DNA from: Algoriphagus resistens
Lineage (GTDB): Bacteria; Bacteroidota; Bacteroidia; Cytophagales; Cyclobacteriaceae
Direction: 5' to 3'
Assembly: GCF_001442615.1 (NCBI RefSeq)
Contig: NZ_LMXN01000017.1
Span: forward strand, 1-64,000
DNA length: 64,000 bases
Below are positions 1 through 8,064 of the stretch, one piece after another. The first letter of the stretch is position 1; each line of letters begins with the position of its first letter. Made by a program: the position numbers and the translations under genes. Under the pieces are notes generated by a model. That model saw only the letters and a program-made list of their open reading frames with translations, had not been told where the DNA came from and ran no database searches.

Positions 1-780
1 TTAGGGCTTTTTTGCGTTTCAGCTTTTTTTGAGGAAGATACAAGCAAAAAATACTCTACAAGCTTCTAAGATTTAGGAAACCTAGCCGCGGGCTGTAGCG
101 TCGATGGTCCTGTTATGTCATGCAGACCCGACTGACATCGTTTAGGCAGGTGACCGCTGAAAAGGAAACAAATCTCTGCGGATAGGATAGCACAGAAGTC
201 CAACCTTCATTTCCTTTGAAAGGTCTTCCTGAATGTTTTAATGTCAAGATCCACTCTATTGGGCTTGTGTAATGAGGAATCCTTCCATAAGGAATAGGGA
301 AATGATTGAAGATTATCTTCTGAGGTGGAGATGATGTTGGTTTAAACCCAAATCTCAAACTGTTTGAAATGCTACTTAAAGTGCTTGAGATGATTTTTTC
401 CCATCTTGAAAAGTAAAGCTAGGGTGGGTAGTGTAGTTATGGAATCTTTTCGAAGATGTTGTAATGGCCATATCATAGACTCAGAATGGGACCCTAAAGT
501 GATTGGAGCAAGGAGGAAGGATTTAAGCTGATACTGCGTCCCAATTTGGAATCATAGCTTCAACACCAGCTAGCGTGTTTACGGTCCCTGTTAAGCTACC
601 TTAACAGTAGAAAACCGATGGGTTTGAGCTTGGGAAAAAGAAAAAATCCACAAGGCAATACGCTCATATCCATCCTTAGAATTCCCTAAAGGAATTAAGC
701 ATGGGATATAAATTCCAAAGAAACTGACGATTCTAATATTAAGCTTTAAACAAAGCTAAGAACAACTCCTGATAATGGTG
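1..780. other. Unexplained stretch without a supported gene
   Basis: About 780 bp to the left of nrdA, with stops in all frames at short intervals. The longest open stretch (113-358, minus) has no recognisable domain and no ribosome binding site, so I do not call it. The texture is more GC-balanced than the AT-rich spacers elsewhere in the window and includes imperfect inverted repeats, for example around 580-610. It could be decayed mobile-element or structured-RNA sequence, but I cannot match it to a family. Confidence 0.4.
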
Positions 781-785
781 CACGC

Positions 786-820
786 AAAAAAAAAGCGTCT
801 GATCTCTCAAACGCTTTTTC
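786..820 (-). terminator. Rho-independent terminator after nrdA
   Basis: Read on the minus strand, AAAAAGCGT and ACGCTTTTT form a 9-bp stem around a 12-nt loop, followed by a run of T. It lies about 25 nt past the nrdA stop codon. The hairpin also has T residues on the plus strand, so it could work in both directions. Confidence 0.8.
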
Positions 821-842
821 GGTGATTGGTAAACTTTAGATT

Positions 843-3242
843 TTAGCTTCCGCACATTTCGCAACCTTCTGGATCATCTAATGAGCAGGCAATAGCATCT
901 TGTTTTTGTGATTTTACTTCTACGAGTTCCTGTTGTGCCTTTTGTACTTTCGGTTCAAAGCCAGTTTTGTCCAGCGTGAATTTAATAGCCGCTGTAGCTG
1001 CTTGAGATCTCAAGTAGTACATTCCGGTTTTCAACCCTTTTTTCCAAGCATAGAAATGCATAGAGGTTAATTTCCCGAAGTTTGGATCCTGCATAAACAC
1101 GTTCATGCTTTGGGACTGACAGATATAGGCCCCGCGGTCGGCAGACATATCAATGATTATCTTCTGAGAAATCTCCCAAACAGTCTTGTAAATGTCTTTG
1201 ATATGCTGAGGGATACCAGGTACATTTTGTACTGAACCATTGGTTGAAATCAATCTATTTCTCATCGTATCATCCCACAAACCAAGAGCAATCAGATCTT
1301 TCATCAAATGCTTATTCACAATGATGAACTCACCTGATAACGTTCTTCTGGTGTAGATGTTTGAGGTATATGGTTCAAAACACTCATTGTTGCCCAAGAT
1401 CTGAGAAGTAGAGGCAGTAGGCATAGGGGCCATCAAAAGGGAATTTCTCATCCCGTATTTCTTGATCTTCTCTTTTACTTCAGCCCAGTTCCATCTTCCT
1501 GATTTTGGTGTTACTCCCCATAGGTCAAACTGTAGTTCTCCTTTTGAAGCAGGAGAACCTTCGTATGTCTCATAAGTCCCTTGTACTTTGGCTAATTCCA
1601 TGGAAGTTTCCACAGCAGCAAAGTACATGGTTTCGAAAATATCCTCATTCAGACCTTTAGCTTCCGGGGAATCAAAAGGCATACGCAGCATAATGAATGC
1701 ATCTGCGAGTCCCTGAATTCCCAGGCCGATTGGGCGGTGTCGGAAGTTTGATCTTCTAGCTTCTTCGACCGGATAGTAATTTACATCAATTACCTTGTTC
1801 AGGTTTTTAGTAGCTACCTTGGTGATTTCATATAGTTTCTGATGGTCAAAGAATAGCTTGCCATCAGGACCTTTTGTTACAAATTTCGGGAGGGCTATAG
1901 AAGCCAGGTTACATACAGCCACTTCGTCTGGAGCTGTGTATTCGATGATCTCAGTACAAAGGTTGGAAGACTTAATTGTACCCAAATTTTTCTGGTTTGA
2001 CTTACCATTTGCAGCATCCTTATAAAGCATGTATGGAGTACCAGTTTCAATCTGCGATTCCAGTACTTCAAACCACAGCTCTTGTGCCTTGATTGTCTCA
2101 CGTGCTTTTCCTTCCCTCTCGTATTTTTCATATAGCCTTTCGAACTCTTCGCCGTGGCATTCCGAAAGCCCAGGAGCTTCGTGCGGGCAGAATAGTGACC
2201 ATTCTAAGTTTTGCTCCACACGCTTCATGAATAAATCTGGAATCCAGAGTGCGTAAAACAGATCCCTAGCTCTCATTTCTTCTTTCCCATGATTTCTTTT
2301 CAGCTCCAGGAAATCTTTGATATCTGCGTGCCAAGGCTCAAGGTAAATCGCAAAACTACCTTTTCTTTTTCCTCCGCCTTGATCTACATAACGGGCCGTC
2401 ATGTCGAAGTTTCGAAGCATTGGTACGATCCCGTTAGAAACCCCGTTTGTGCCTTTGATGTAGGATCCTTTCGCTCTCACGTGGTGAATAGAAAGGCCAA
2501 TGCCTCCTGCAGATTGAGAAATCTTGGCACATTGTTTCAATGTATCGTAGATCCCGTCGATACTATCGTCTTTCATGGTAAGCAGGAAGCAGGATGAAAG
2601 CTGAGGTTTAGGTGTCCCCGCATTGAAAAGGGTAGGCGTAGCATGAGTAAACCACTTCTCGGAAAGTAAGTTGTAGGTTTCAATCACTGACTCCATGTCT
2701 TCTTTGTGGATCCCGACAGCTACCCGCATCAGCATATGCTGAGGACGTTCTACTACTTTTCCATTCAATCGGATCAGGTAACTTCTCTCCAAAGTCTTGA
2801 ATCCAAAATAATCATACCCAAAATCTCTTTTGTAATCGATTGCAGCGTCTAGTCTGGCTGCATTTTTTTTGATGATACCATATACCTCAGGATCCAGTAA
2901 AGCTGCATTTTCGTCAGTCTTTGGATTGACGTGGGTATATAGCCTTTTCATAGTATTTGAAAAAGACTGGCTAGTTGTCTTATGAAGATTGGATATGGCT
3001 ATTCTCGCTGCCAAAATAGCATAATCCGGATGCTTTACGGTCAGAGAGGCACAGACTTCTGCTGCCAAATTATCCAGCTCTGTAGTGGATACTCCATCAT
3101 ACAGGCCATCAATTACCTTCTTGGCAACATCAATTGGCTGAATGAATTTTGGATCCAACTCATAGCAAAGGTTCTCAATTCTGGTTGTGATTTTGTCGAA
3201 TCGTACTGATTCTCGCCTTCCGTCTCTTTTTAATACTAGCAT
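843..3242 (-). CDS. nrdA: Ribonucleoside-diphosphate reductase class Ia, alpha (large) subunit
   Basis: 799 aa. The large subunit reduces ribonucleoside diphosphates to the deoxy forms, using a tyrosyl radical supplied by NrdB. An ATP-cone domain fills roughly residues 1-90. The active-site motif NLCTEI, with the thiyl-radical cysteine near residue 429, the partner cysteine in QLSSCFLL, and the PMPTAST loop are all visible. The C-terminus ends in a CEMCG pair of cysteines, as expected for thioredoxin or glutaredoxin re-reduction. The N-terminal sequence resembles eukaryotic R1 more than the E. coli enzyme. It lies 40 nt downstream of nrdB in the same operon, and the first ATG gives the expected family length. 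Confidence 0.97.
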   Translation of the reverse strand: MLVLKRDGRRESVRFDKITTRIENLCYELDPKFIQPIDVAKKVIDGLYDGVSTTELDNLAAEVCASLTVKHPDYAILAARIAISNLHKTTSQSFSNTMKRLYTHVNPKTDENAALLDPEVYGIIKKNAARLDAAIDYKRDFGYDYFGFKTLERSYLIRLNGKVVERPQHMLMRVAVGIHKEDMESVIETYNLLSEKWFTHATPTLFNAGTPKPQLSSCFLLTMKDDSIDGIYDTLKQCAKISQSAGGIGLSIHHVRAKGSYIKGTNGVSNGIVPMLRNFDMTARYVDQGGGKRKGSFAIYLEPWHADIKDFLELKRNHGKEEMRARDLFYALWIPDLFMKRVEQNLEWSLFCPHEAPGLSECHGEEFERLYEKYEREGKARETIKAQELWFEVLESQIETGTPYMLYKDAANGKSNQKNLGTIKSSNLCTEIIEYTAPDEVAVCNLASIALPKFVTKGPDGKLFFDHQKLYEITKVATKNLNKVIDVNYYPVEEARRSNFRHRPIGLGIQGLADAFIMLRMPFDSPEAKGLNEDIFETMYFAAVETSMELAKVQGTYETYEGSPASKGELQFDLWGVTPKSGRWNWAEVKEKIKKYGMRNSLLMAPMPTASTSQILGNNECFEPYTSNIYTRRTLSGEFIIVNKHLMKDLIALGLWDDTMRNRLISTNGSVQNVPGIPQHIKDIYKTVWEISQKIIIDMSADRGAYICQSQSMNVFMQDPNFGKLTSMHFYAWKKGLKTGMYYLRSQAATAAIKFTLDKTGFEPKVQKAQQELVEVKSQKQDAIACSLDDPEGCEMCGS

Positions 3243-3282
3243 TTCTTTGGGATTTTTAGATTGATGGAATAGTTTGGGTTAA

Positions 3283-4263
3283 TTAGAAGTCTTCACCGAT
3301 GGAGAACCTTGGTGAATCGTCAGACCCCTCATTAGTTTTCATTACGCCCGCTTTTTGGTAGTCACCAACTCTTTTTTCGAAGAAATTGGTTTTTCCCTGA
3401 AGCGAAATCATATCCATGAAATCAAAAGGATTTGTGCTGTTCCATATTTTTTCACATTCTAATTCGTCAAGCAGTCTATCTGCCACGAATTCAATATATT
3501 GGCACATCAAATCAGCATTCATACCGATAAGTCTTACAGGAAGTGCATCGGTTACAAATTCTTTTTCGATTTCTACCGCATCTCTGATAATCTCTCTTAC
3601 TGTTTCTTTCGGGAGTTGGTTGTTCAGGTGCTTTGTGTATAGATGACAAGCAAAGTCACAGTGTAAACCTTCATCACGGGAGATTAATTCATTGGAGAAA
3701 GTAAGTCCAGGCATCAAACCTCTTTTCTTAAGCCAGAAAATGGAGCAAAATGAGCCGGAGAAGAAAATCCCTTCCACTGCTGCAAAGGCGATTAGTCTCT
3801 CTTGGAAGTTTCCGTTGTCAATCCATCTCAATGCCCAATCGGCCTTTTTCTTGACACAATCTATATGCTCGATAGCATTCAGGAGTTTGTCACGCTCCCC
3901 GGCGTCTTTAATGTAGGTATCAATAAGAAGGCTATAAGTTTCCGAGTGGATATTTTCCATGGCAATCTGGAAGCCATAGAAAAACTTAGCTTCAGTATAT
4001 TGAACTTCAGAAACAAAATGCTCGGCCAGGTTTTCATTTACTATTCCATCGCTGGCCGCAAAAAATGCCAAAACATGAGAGATAAAATGCCGCTCGCCAT
4101 CATTCAATGCTTTCCAATCCACCATATCCTGGCCTAAGTCAATCTCTTCGGCTGTCCAAAAGCTAGCTTCTGCTTTTTTGTAATACTGCCAAATGTCATT
4201 GTGCTGGATTGGGAATAAAACAAATCGCTTCTTGTTCTCTTCTAATATCGGTTCGTTCTGCAT
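3283..4263 (-). CDS. nrdB: Ribonucleoside-diphosphate reductase class Ia, beta (small) subunit
   Basis: 326 aa. The R2 subunit holds the di-iron centre and the tyrosyl radical that activates NrdA. The sequence contains the block NDGERHFISHVLAFFAASDG and the metal and radical segment MENIHSETYSLLIDTYIKD, in which the Tyr after SET matches the radical tyrosine of animal R2 proteins. These blocks are close to eukaryotic R2. The C-terminal tail ends in FSIGEDF, an acidic and aromatic tail of the kind that docks on the large subunit. It is the first gene of the nrdB-nrdA operon. I found no convincing NrdR box upstream. Confidence 0.97.
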   Translation of the reverse strand: MQNEPILEENKKRFVLFPIQHNDIWQYYKKAEASFWTAEEIDLGQDMVDWKALNDGERHFISHVLAFFAASDGIVNENLAEHFVSEVQYTEAKFFYGFQIAMENIHSETYSLLIDTYIKDAGERDKLLNAIEHIDCVKKKADWALRWIDNGNFQERLIAFAAVEGIFFSGSFCSIFWLKKRGLMPGLTFSNELISRDEGLHCDFACHLYTKHLNNQLPKETVREIIRDAVEIEKEFVTDALPVRLIGMNADLMCQYIEFVADRLLDELECEKIWNSTNPFDFMDMISLQGKTNFFEKRVGDYQKAGVMKTNEGSDDSPRFSIGEDF

Positions 4264-4787
4264 TGCTACTTGTATGTTTTAATCGAAATTTATTTTCCCG
4301 TCGCAAATTATTTTCTATGGTCAGGGGATAAGAAAGGCTGCCTTTTTAGAACAGCCTTTGAACAAATATGTGAATCAAAATTGGGAAATAAAACCAGTGA
4401 AGTGTCAGTTTAATATGTTTTTTGACTAAAATTCAAAAATTGTATAGTATTCATGTTATCAGTTGATTAGTGTCATATAAGTATATCTTTAGATTAATTG
4501 AATGAGCTGTTTTTAGGGGTTTGAAATAATTTGAAATAATTCCAAAAAAGATTTTCAACCAAAATTCAAGATTAAAATTGACTATAAGTCAAGTATTTGA
4601 CATAAATAATTTTGCTTTTCAATATTTTGACGATCAACGGGTTGGATGGAAATCAATTTAAAATCTTCAAATCATTTCAGAATAAAATTGTCTTTTATGA
4701 GGGAATTATTAAGGTGATTTTCCTTCCAAAAGAGCGGTTTGCAAAGGTTCACTATTATGCGCAAATAATATTTCAGAAGCCTGTTTT
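4264..4787. other. AT-rich intergenic region between nrdB and rplU
   Basis: About 520 bp between divergent transcription units. It holds a hairpin at 4333-4359 (AAAGGCTG and CAGCCTTT) within the likely nrdB leader or promoter and a perfect 10-bp tandem duplication of TTTGAAATAA at 4520-4539. A short plus-strand open frame at 4612-4872 runs into rplU and has no protein-like features. Nothing else is recognised. Confidence 0.5.
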
Positions 4788-4815
4788 TTTGTTTTGTATA
4801 ACTTCCTTATATTTG
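4788..4815 (+). promoter_or_regulatory. Predicted promoter of rplU-rpmA
   Basis: TTTG at 4788-4791 and TATATTTG at 4808-4815 match the Bacteroidota -33 and -7 elements (TTTG and TAnnTTTG) with 16 nt between them. The start codon of rplU follows 29 nt after the -7 element. Confidence 0.7.
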
Positions 4816-4843
4816 CACTCCGATTTCAAAAGAATCAAGAATT

Positions 4844-5155
4844 ATGTACGCAATTGTAAACATCGCAGGTAAGCAGTTCAAAGTAACACAAGATCAGTTC
4901 GTCTATGCTCCAAAGCTAGACTTAGAAACTGGCGCTTCCGTGGAATTCGACCAGGTACTATTAGCAGAAGCTGATGGATCTGTGTCTGTAGGCGCTCCCC
5001 TTTTGGCAGGAGCGAAGGTGTCTGGGAAGGTCCTGGATCATGTAAAAGGTGATAAAGTCATCGTCTTCAAAAAGAAGCGCCGTAAGGGCTACAAGAAGAA
5101 GAACGGTCATAGACAAGACTTCACCAAAGTATTGATAGAAAGTATTTCAATCTAA
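4844..5155 (+). CDS. rplU: 50S ribosomal protein L21
   Basis: 103 aa, the usual length for L21. This protein binds 23S rRNA in the large subunit. The start MYAIVNIAGKQFKV, the acidic central part and the basic KKKRRKGYKKKNGHRQ segment are typical of the family. It is followed 36 nt later by rpmA, the standard L21-L27 gene order, and the two share the promoter just upstream and the terminator after rpmA. Confidence 0.98.
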   Translation: MYAIVNIAGKQFKVTQDQFVYAPKLDLETGASVEFDQVLLAEADGSVSVGAPLLAGAKVSGKVLDHVKGDKVIVFKKKRRKGYKKKNGHRQDFTKVLIESISI

Positions 5156-5191
5156 GTTTTCTCCTTCGGAAAACGATAAAAGAATAAAACC

Positions 5192-5452
5192 ATGGCACAT
5201 AAGAAAGGCGTCGGTAGTTCCAAAAATGGTAGAGATTCACAATCCAAGAGATTGGGTGTGAAGAAATTTGGTGGTGAAGTAGTAATCGCCGGAAATATCA
5301 TTGTAAGACAAAGAGGTACCAAGCATCACCCGGGTGAGAATGTAGGACTTGGCAAAGATCATACCTTGTTTGCAACATCTAACGGTGTGGTAACCTTCAA
5401 AAAGAGATTTGATGGTAAATCATACGTAAGTGTGTTGCCGGCAGAAGCGTAA
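5192..5452 (+). CDS. rpmA: 50S ribosomal protein L27
   Basis: 86 aa. L27 reaches toward the peptidyl-transferase centre. The sequence opens MAHKKGVGSSKNGRDSQSKRLGVK, the canonical N-terminal tail, with no cleavable extension of the Firmicutes type. RQRGTKHHPGENVG is the conserved core. It is the second gene of the rplU-rpmA operon and is followed by a strong terminator. Confidence 0.98.
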   Translation: MAHKKGVGSSKNGRDSQSKRLGVKKFGGEVVIAGNIIVRQRGTKHHPGENVGLGKDHTLFATSNGVVTFKKRFDGKSYVSVLPAEA

Positions 5453-5470
5453 TCAATACGCTAACAAGTT

Positions 5471-5510
5471 AAAAAGGGAGCTGTCTTGAATGACAGCTCC
5501 CTTTTTTTTA
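5471..5510 (+). terminator. Terminator of rplU-rpmA
   Basis: A long perfect stem (GGGAGCTGTC pairing with GACAGCTCCC, extended by A-T pairs) with a 6-nt loop, followed by eight T residues. It begins 19 nt after the rpmA stop codon. Confidence 0.93.
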
Positions 5511-5811
5511 TAAAAGTCACTCTTTAAATCCCAAAAGTTCAAACAGTGACTGTTTACTTTCAGGCTTCACCAGAATGATGCACACTTTTCGATCACCCAT
5601 CTCCGACGGTCAAGTCTTGTTTCATGGATGGTTTTGATATGAACCTGATCTTATATTATAGACTTTTCTATTTCTCCCTCATTGCTTGTGTAAAGTAGTT
5701 GTACCACTCGAGAAAGGTGCTGATGACAGCATCCCAGTACTGGAAGATATGTGGTGCTAGTCTCTGGAGTTCAATTCCGTGTATTTTAAAATGAAGAGAA
5801 AATTTTCTGTG
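5511..5811. other. Intergenic region with a possible gene remnant
   Basis: About 300 bp between convergent genes. On the minus strand one frame stays open for about 47 codons from about 5809 down to about 5669, ending IHGIELQRLAPHIFQYWDAV and then a second protein-like block and a stop. It has no start codon and is preceded directly by a stop. It may be the C-terminal remnant of a lost gene. I do not recognise a family. Confidence 0.3.
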
Positions 5812-6996
5812 TTAGGAAGTTTGATCTGGAAGTGGATAGCGTAATATTCCAGCAATAGGTGCTTCGCCTGGCATATCATCAGGATCTAGGATATAAACGC
5901 TGCCTTTTGATCGGATTACACAAGCGGCTGCTTCATCTATCAGGCAATGGTCATCTTCTGATTGTGTTTCATGTATTTCTATACTATGCTTATCTGCGTT
6001 GTATTTACCCCATAGATGCTTGTGGTCTTTGGCAACAAATAATGTATCAACGGCATCTATAAAAGCCGCCTTCAGCAGCCTTTTAGTTTCATTATCGAAG
6101 GCTAGCCCTTCAGTTTTTTGAACCTCATAGGATTTCAAAAGGTTGTTTCTTTCATTGGAAAAATGAGATGCTGCCAATTCCCATGATTTTTGATGCAACA
6201 AGTCTAGGTCTTTTGTGGTGAATGATCCAGGAATATATCCATCCATCAAATCTTTATATTTACTGGCTTCTCTAAATAACGGGATCAAATAGTCCACGCC
6301 AGCCATGTATAGGGGGAGGGGATTCTTAGTTAAAATTGGCTCGAGCATATTGGTCATTCTGTGGAAGTAATTAAGGATGGTTTTCTTTTTTTCTTCATCA
6401 GATCCTTCGCCATGGCCATGAAACATTGCCCCGGCAGAACCTACTCCTCCTTGGCCTTGAAGATATTGCTGATTTTCAAAGTATTCTTCCTCAGCGGTAA
6501 ATGAGACAGCTACTTCCTCTGGATCAAGGATAACTTCTTGGATTACATTCCTTGTAGCTTCGTACAGACGGATTCTTTCCAGATTAAGCACTAGCAGATA
6601 ATAGTGCCCATTGTCTGTGGTTGCCGGGATTAGAGGGAGTAAAAAAGGTTTAGTTCCAATGAAATATGAGCTATCTCCTAAAAGGATGGGGGCTTGAATG
6701 AGCTCTATTTGTCCATCTGCCAGAAAGATCGCTATCATATCGGAATTATATTTCCAGAATTCCGCATCCTTTAGAAGGGCGGAAGCCGGCATGAGTAGCT
6801 TATCTATCTGGTTTACGGTGAGCTGGTACTTTTCCTCGAGCTCCTTCTCTACCTCAGCGAGTTTATTTTTCAAATGGATTTTATCTTGTTTATATCCATC
6901 AGTACTTTGTCTGGAGGTTGGAATAAACATTGAAATATAGGGTAAGGAGGATTTTTGTGAAAGATCCACAAACTTTTTGCGATCAAAAATTTCCAT
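5812..6996 (-). CDS. baeRF-family protein (bacterial archaeo-eukaryotic release factor-like)
   Basis: 394 aa. The protein has the layout of the baeRF families, which resemble the eRF1 central and C-terminal domains. Its N-terminal part (about 1-170) ends in a strand rich in YYLLVLNLERIRLYEA, the central part carries a Gly- and His-rich loop (GQGGVGSAGAMFHGHGEG, about 180-200) where eRF1 has its GGQ loop, and the C-terminal part resembles an eL30/Rossmann-like domain ending in ILRYPL. The family is thought to act in ribosome rescue or hibernation, but this is not shown by the sequence. It diverges from a hibernation factor gene across 108 bp with two perfect palindromes, which suggests joint regulation. 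Family assignment is by remembered pattern, most likely family 3. Confidence 0.75.
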   Translation of the reverse strand: MEIFDRKKFVDLSQKSSLPYISMFIPTSRQSTDGYKQDKIHLKNKLAEVEKELEEKYQLTVNQIDKLLMPASALLKDAEFWKYNSDMIAIFLADGQIELIQAPILLGDSSYFIGTKPFLLPLIPATTDNGHYYLLVLNLERIRLYEATRNVIQEVILDPEEVAVSFTAEEEYFENQQYLQGQGGVGSAGAMFHGHGEGSDEEKKKTILNYFHRMTNMLEPILTKNPLPLYMAGVDYLIPLFREASKYKDLMDGYIPGSFTTKDLDLLHQKSWELAASHFSNERNNLLKSYEVQKTEGLAFDNETKRLLKAAFIDAVDTLFVAKDHKHLWGKYNADKHSIEIHETQSEDDHCLIDEAAACVIRSKGSVYILDPDDMPGEAPIAGILRYPLPDQTS

Positions 6997-7022
6997 GGCT
7001 ATAGTCTTAGGTTGAACTTATC

Positions 7023-7043
7023 CCATTTTATCAGATAAAATGG
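7023..7043. promoter_or_regulatory. Perfect 21-nt palindrome between baeRF and hpf
   Basis: CCATTTTATC and GATAAAATGG flank one central base, giving 10 perfect inverted pairs. It lies 27 nt upstream of the baeRF start, so it is either an operator or a hairpin in the baeRF leader. Confidence 0.5.
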
Positions 7044-7066
7044 TACACTATTTTCCCACAAACAAG

Positions 7067-7080
7067 AAGCCACGTGGCTT
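7067..7080. promoter_or_regulatory. Perfect 14-nt palindrome upstream of hpf
   Basis: AAGCCACGTGGCTT is fully self-complementary and contains the CACGTG core. It lies 25 nt upstream of the hpf start and may be a binding site in the shared regulatory region. Confidence 0.5.
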
Positions 7081-7104
7081 TATTACCTATAAATCATCTA
7101 AGAC

Positions 7105-7413
7105 ATGAACTACACAGAAAATTATAGAGGAATTAAATTAGATGTGCAATCACCTCATATGGAGGTTAGCGAGCCGGTGCAACTGGAGCTTAGATCCTGC
7201 ATAGACAAGCTTACAAGATTTGCGGACGATATCAATGAAGTGGCTGTGTATATCAATAAAGAAGGTCATGGAGCTGCTATAGTCACTAATTTGGGGATGC
7301 GAGTTGGAATCCCAGGGCCGGATATTTATGCTGATGAAGATGGAGACAATTGGATAGGAATGCTGAAATCTGTCACGGATAAAAATATCAGGCAGCTTCA
7401 AAAACTGAAGTGA
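7105..7413 (+). CDS. hpf: Ribosome hibernation promoting factor family protein (HPF/RaiA-type)
   Basis: 102 aa, the size of short S30AE-domain proteins. These bind the decoding region of the 30S subunit and block translation in resting cells. The pattern of an amphipathic helix (VQLELRSCIDKLTRFADDI), a strand with NEVAVYIN, and a second helix ending in DKNIRQLQKL fits the family, although the central strand is divergent from E. coli HPF. There is no long C-terminal dimerisation tail. The divergent baeRF gene supports a ribosome-related role. The assignment is good but not certain because conservation is modest. Confidence 0.75.
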   Translation: MNYTENYRGIKLDVQSPHMEVSEPVQLELRSCIDKLTRFADDINEVAVYINKEGHGAAIVTNLGMRVGIPGPDIYADEDGDNWIGMLKSVTDKNIRQLQKLK

Positions 7414-7431
7414 TATAACAATACCTACTGC

Positions 7432-8061
7432 CTAAAATGGACGGTAGCTTATGATCTCCTGAATAAAATTTACCCCACTTTGTGGAAAAATAATCAAGAT
7501 CACAACAATGCCGAAGACAGCTCCGAAAAAATGTGCATCATGATTTATTCCATCAGAATCCTTTCTAGCTTGGACAGCAGAATAAATCAAAAACATGATC
7601 CCAAGGGCAAATCCCGGTAAACAAAGAATACCAAATAAACAGATGTCCGAAAGTGGTAGGATAATGATACTGGCAAATACAGTTGCGGCGGTTCCTCCTG
7701 AAGCTCCTAATGCTCTATAGTAGCTATTGTCCTGGTTTTTTAGATAGGTTGGGATGTCAGAAATAATAATTCCCAAAAGATAGAATACCACATAGACTGC
7801 ACCTCCTATAGTTACGCCGAACTTATATGCAAGAACCCGTTCCACCACTCCTCCAAAGAAGTAGAAGGTGAACATATTGAATAAAAGATGGATGTAATCT
7901 TTGTGGATGAATCCTGAAGTGATGAACCGCTCCCACTGGTTATTTCGCTTTATTTTATATGGAATGAACATGCATCGCTCCATAAAAGATGTAGTATTGA
8001 TTCCGTAGAAACTGCTGATCGCAGTGATTATAATCAGGACAACTGTAATTGATAAGGGCAT
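7432..8061 (-). CDS. Rhomboid family intramembrane serine protease
   Basis: 209 aa with six hydrophobic segments. Rhomboids cleave transmembrane substrates inside the membrane. The catalytic serine sits in GASGG near residue 120 and the histidine in NHDAHFFG near residue 176, the two residues of the dyad. The early HLLFNMFTFYFFGG block matches the conserved HxxxN segment of the second helix. It follows the polyprenyl synthetase gene with only 3 nt between them, so they are probably co-transcribed, and its stop faces that of hpf. Confidence 0.92.
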   Translation of the reverse strand: MPLSITVVLIIITAISSFYGINTTSFMERCMFIPYKIKRNNQWERFITSGFIHKDYIHLLFNMFTFYFFGGVVERVLAYKFGVTIGGAVYVVFYLLGIIISDIPTYLKNQDNSYYRALGASGGTAATVFASIIILPLSDICLFGILCLPGFALGIMFLIYSAVQARKDSDGINHDAHFFGAVFGIVVILIIFPQSGVNFIQEIISYRPF

Positions 8062-8064
8062 TTA

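Noticed and set aside
113..358. 81-aa open frame on the minus strand near the left end
   Set aside because: No ribosome binding site, no domain, unusual composition; it reads like a frame across non-coding or decayed sequence.
4264..4600. NrdR box upstream of nrdB
   Set aside because: No pair of ACAnnATATnnTGT-like repeats was found; only AT-rich sequence and one hairpin.
4612..4872. 86-aa plus-strand frame overlapping the rplU start
   Set aside because: AT-rich spacer with no protein features; the rplU promoter lies inside it.
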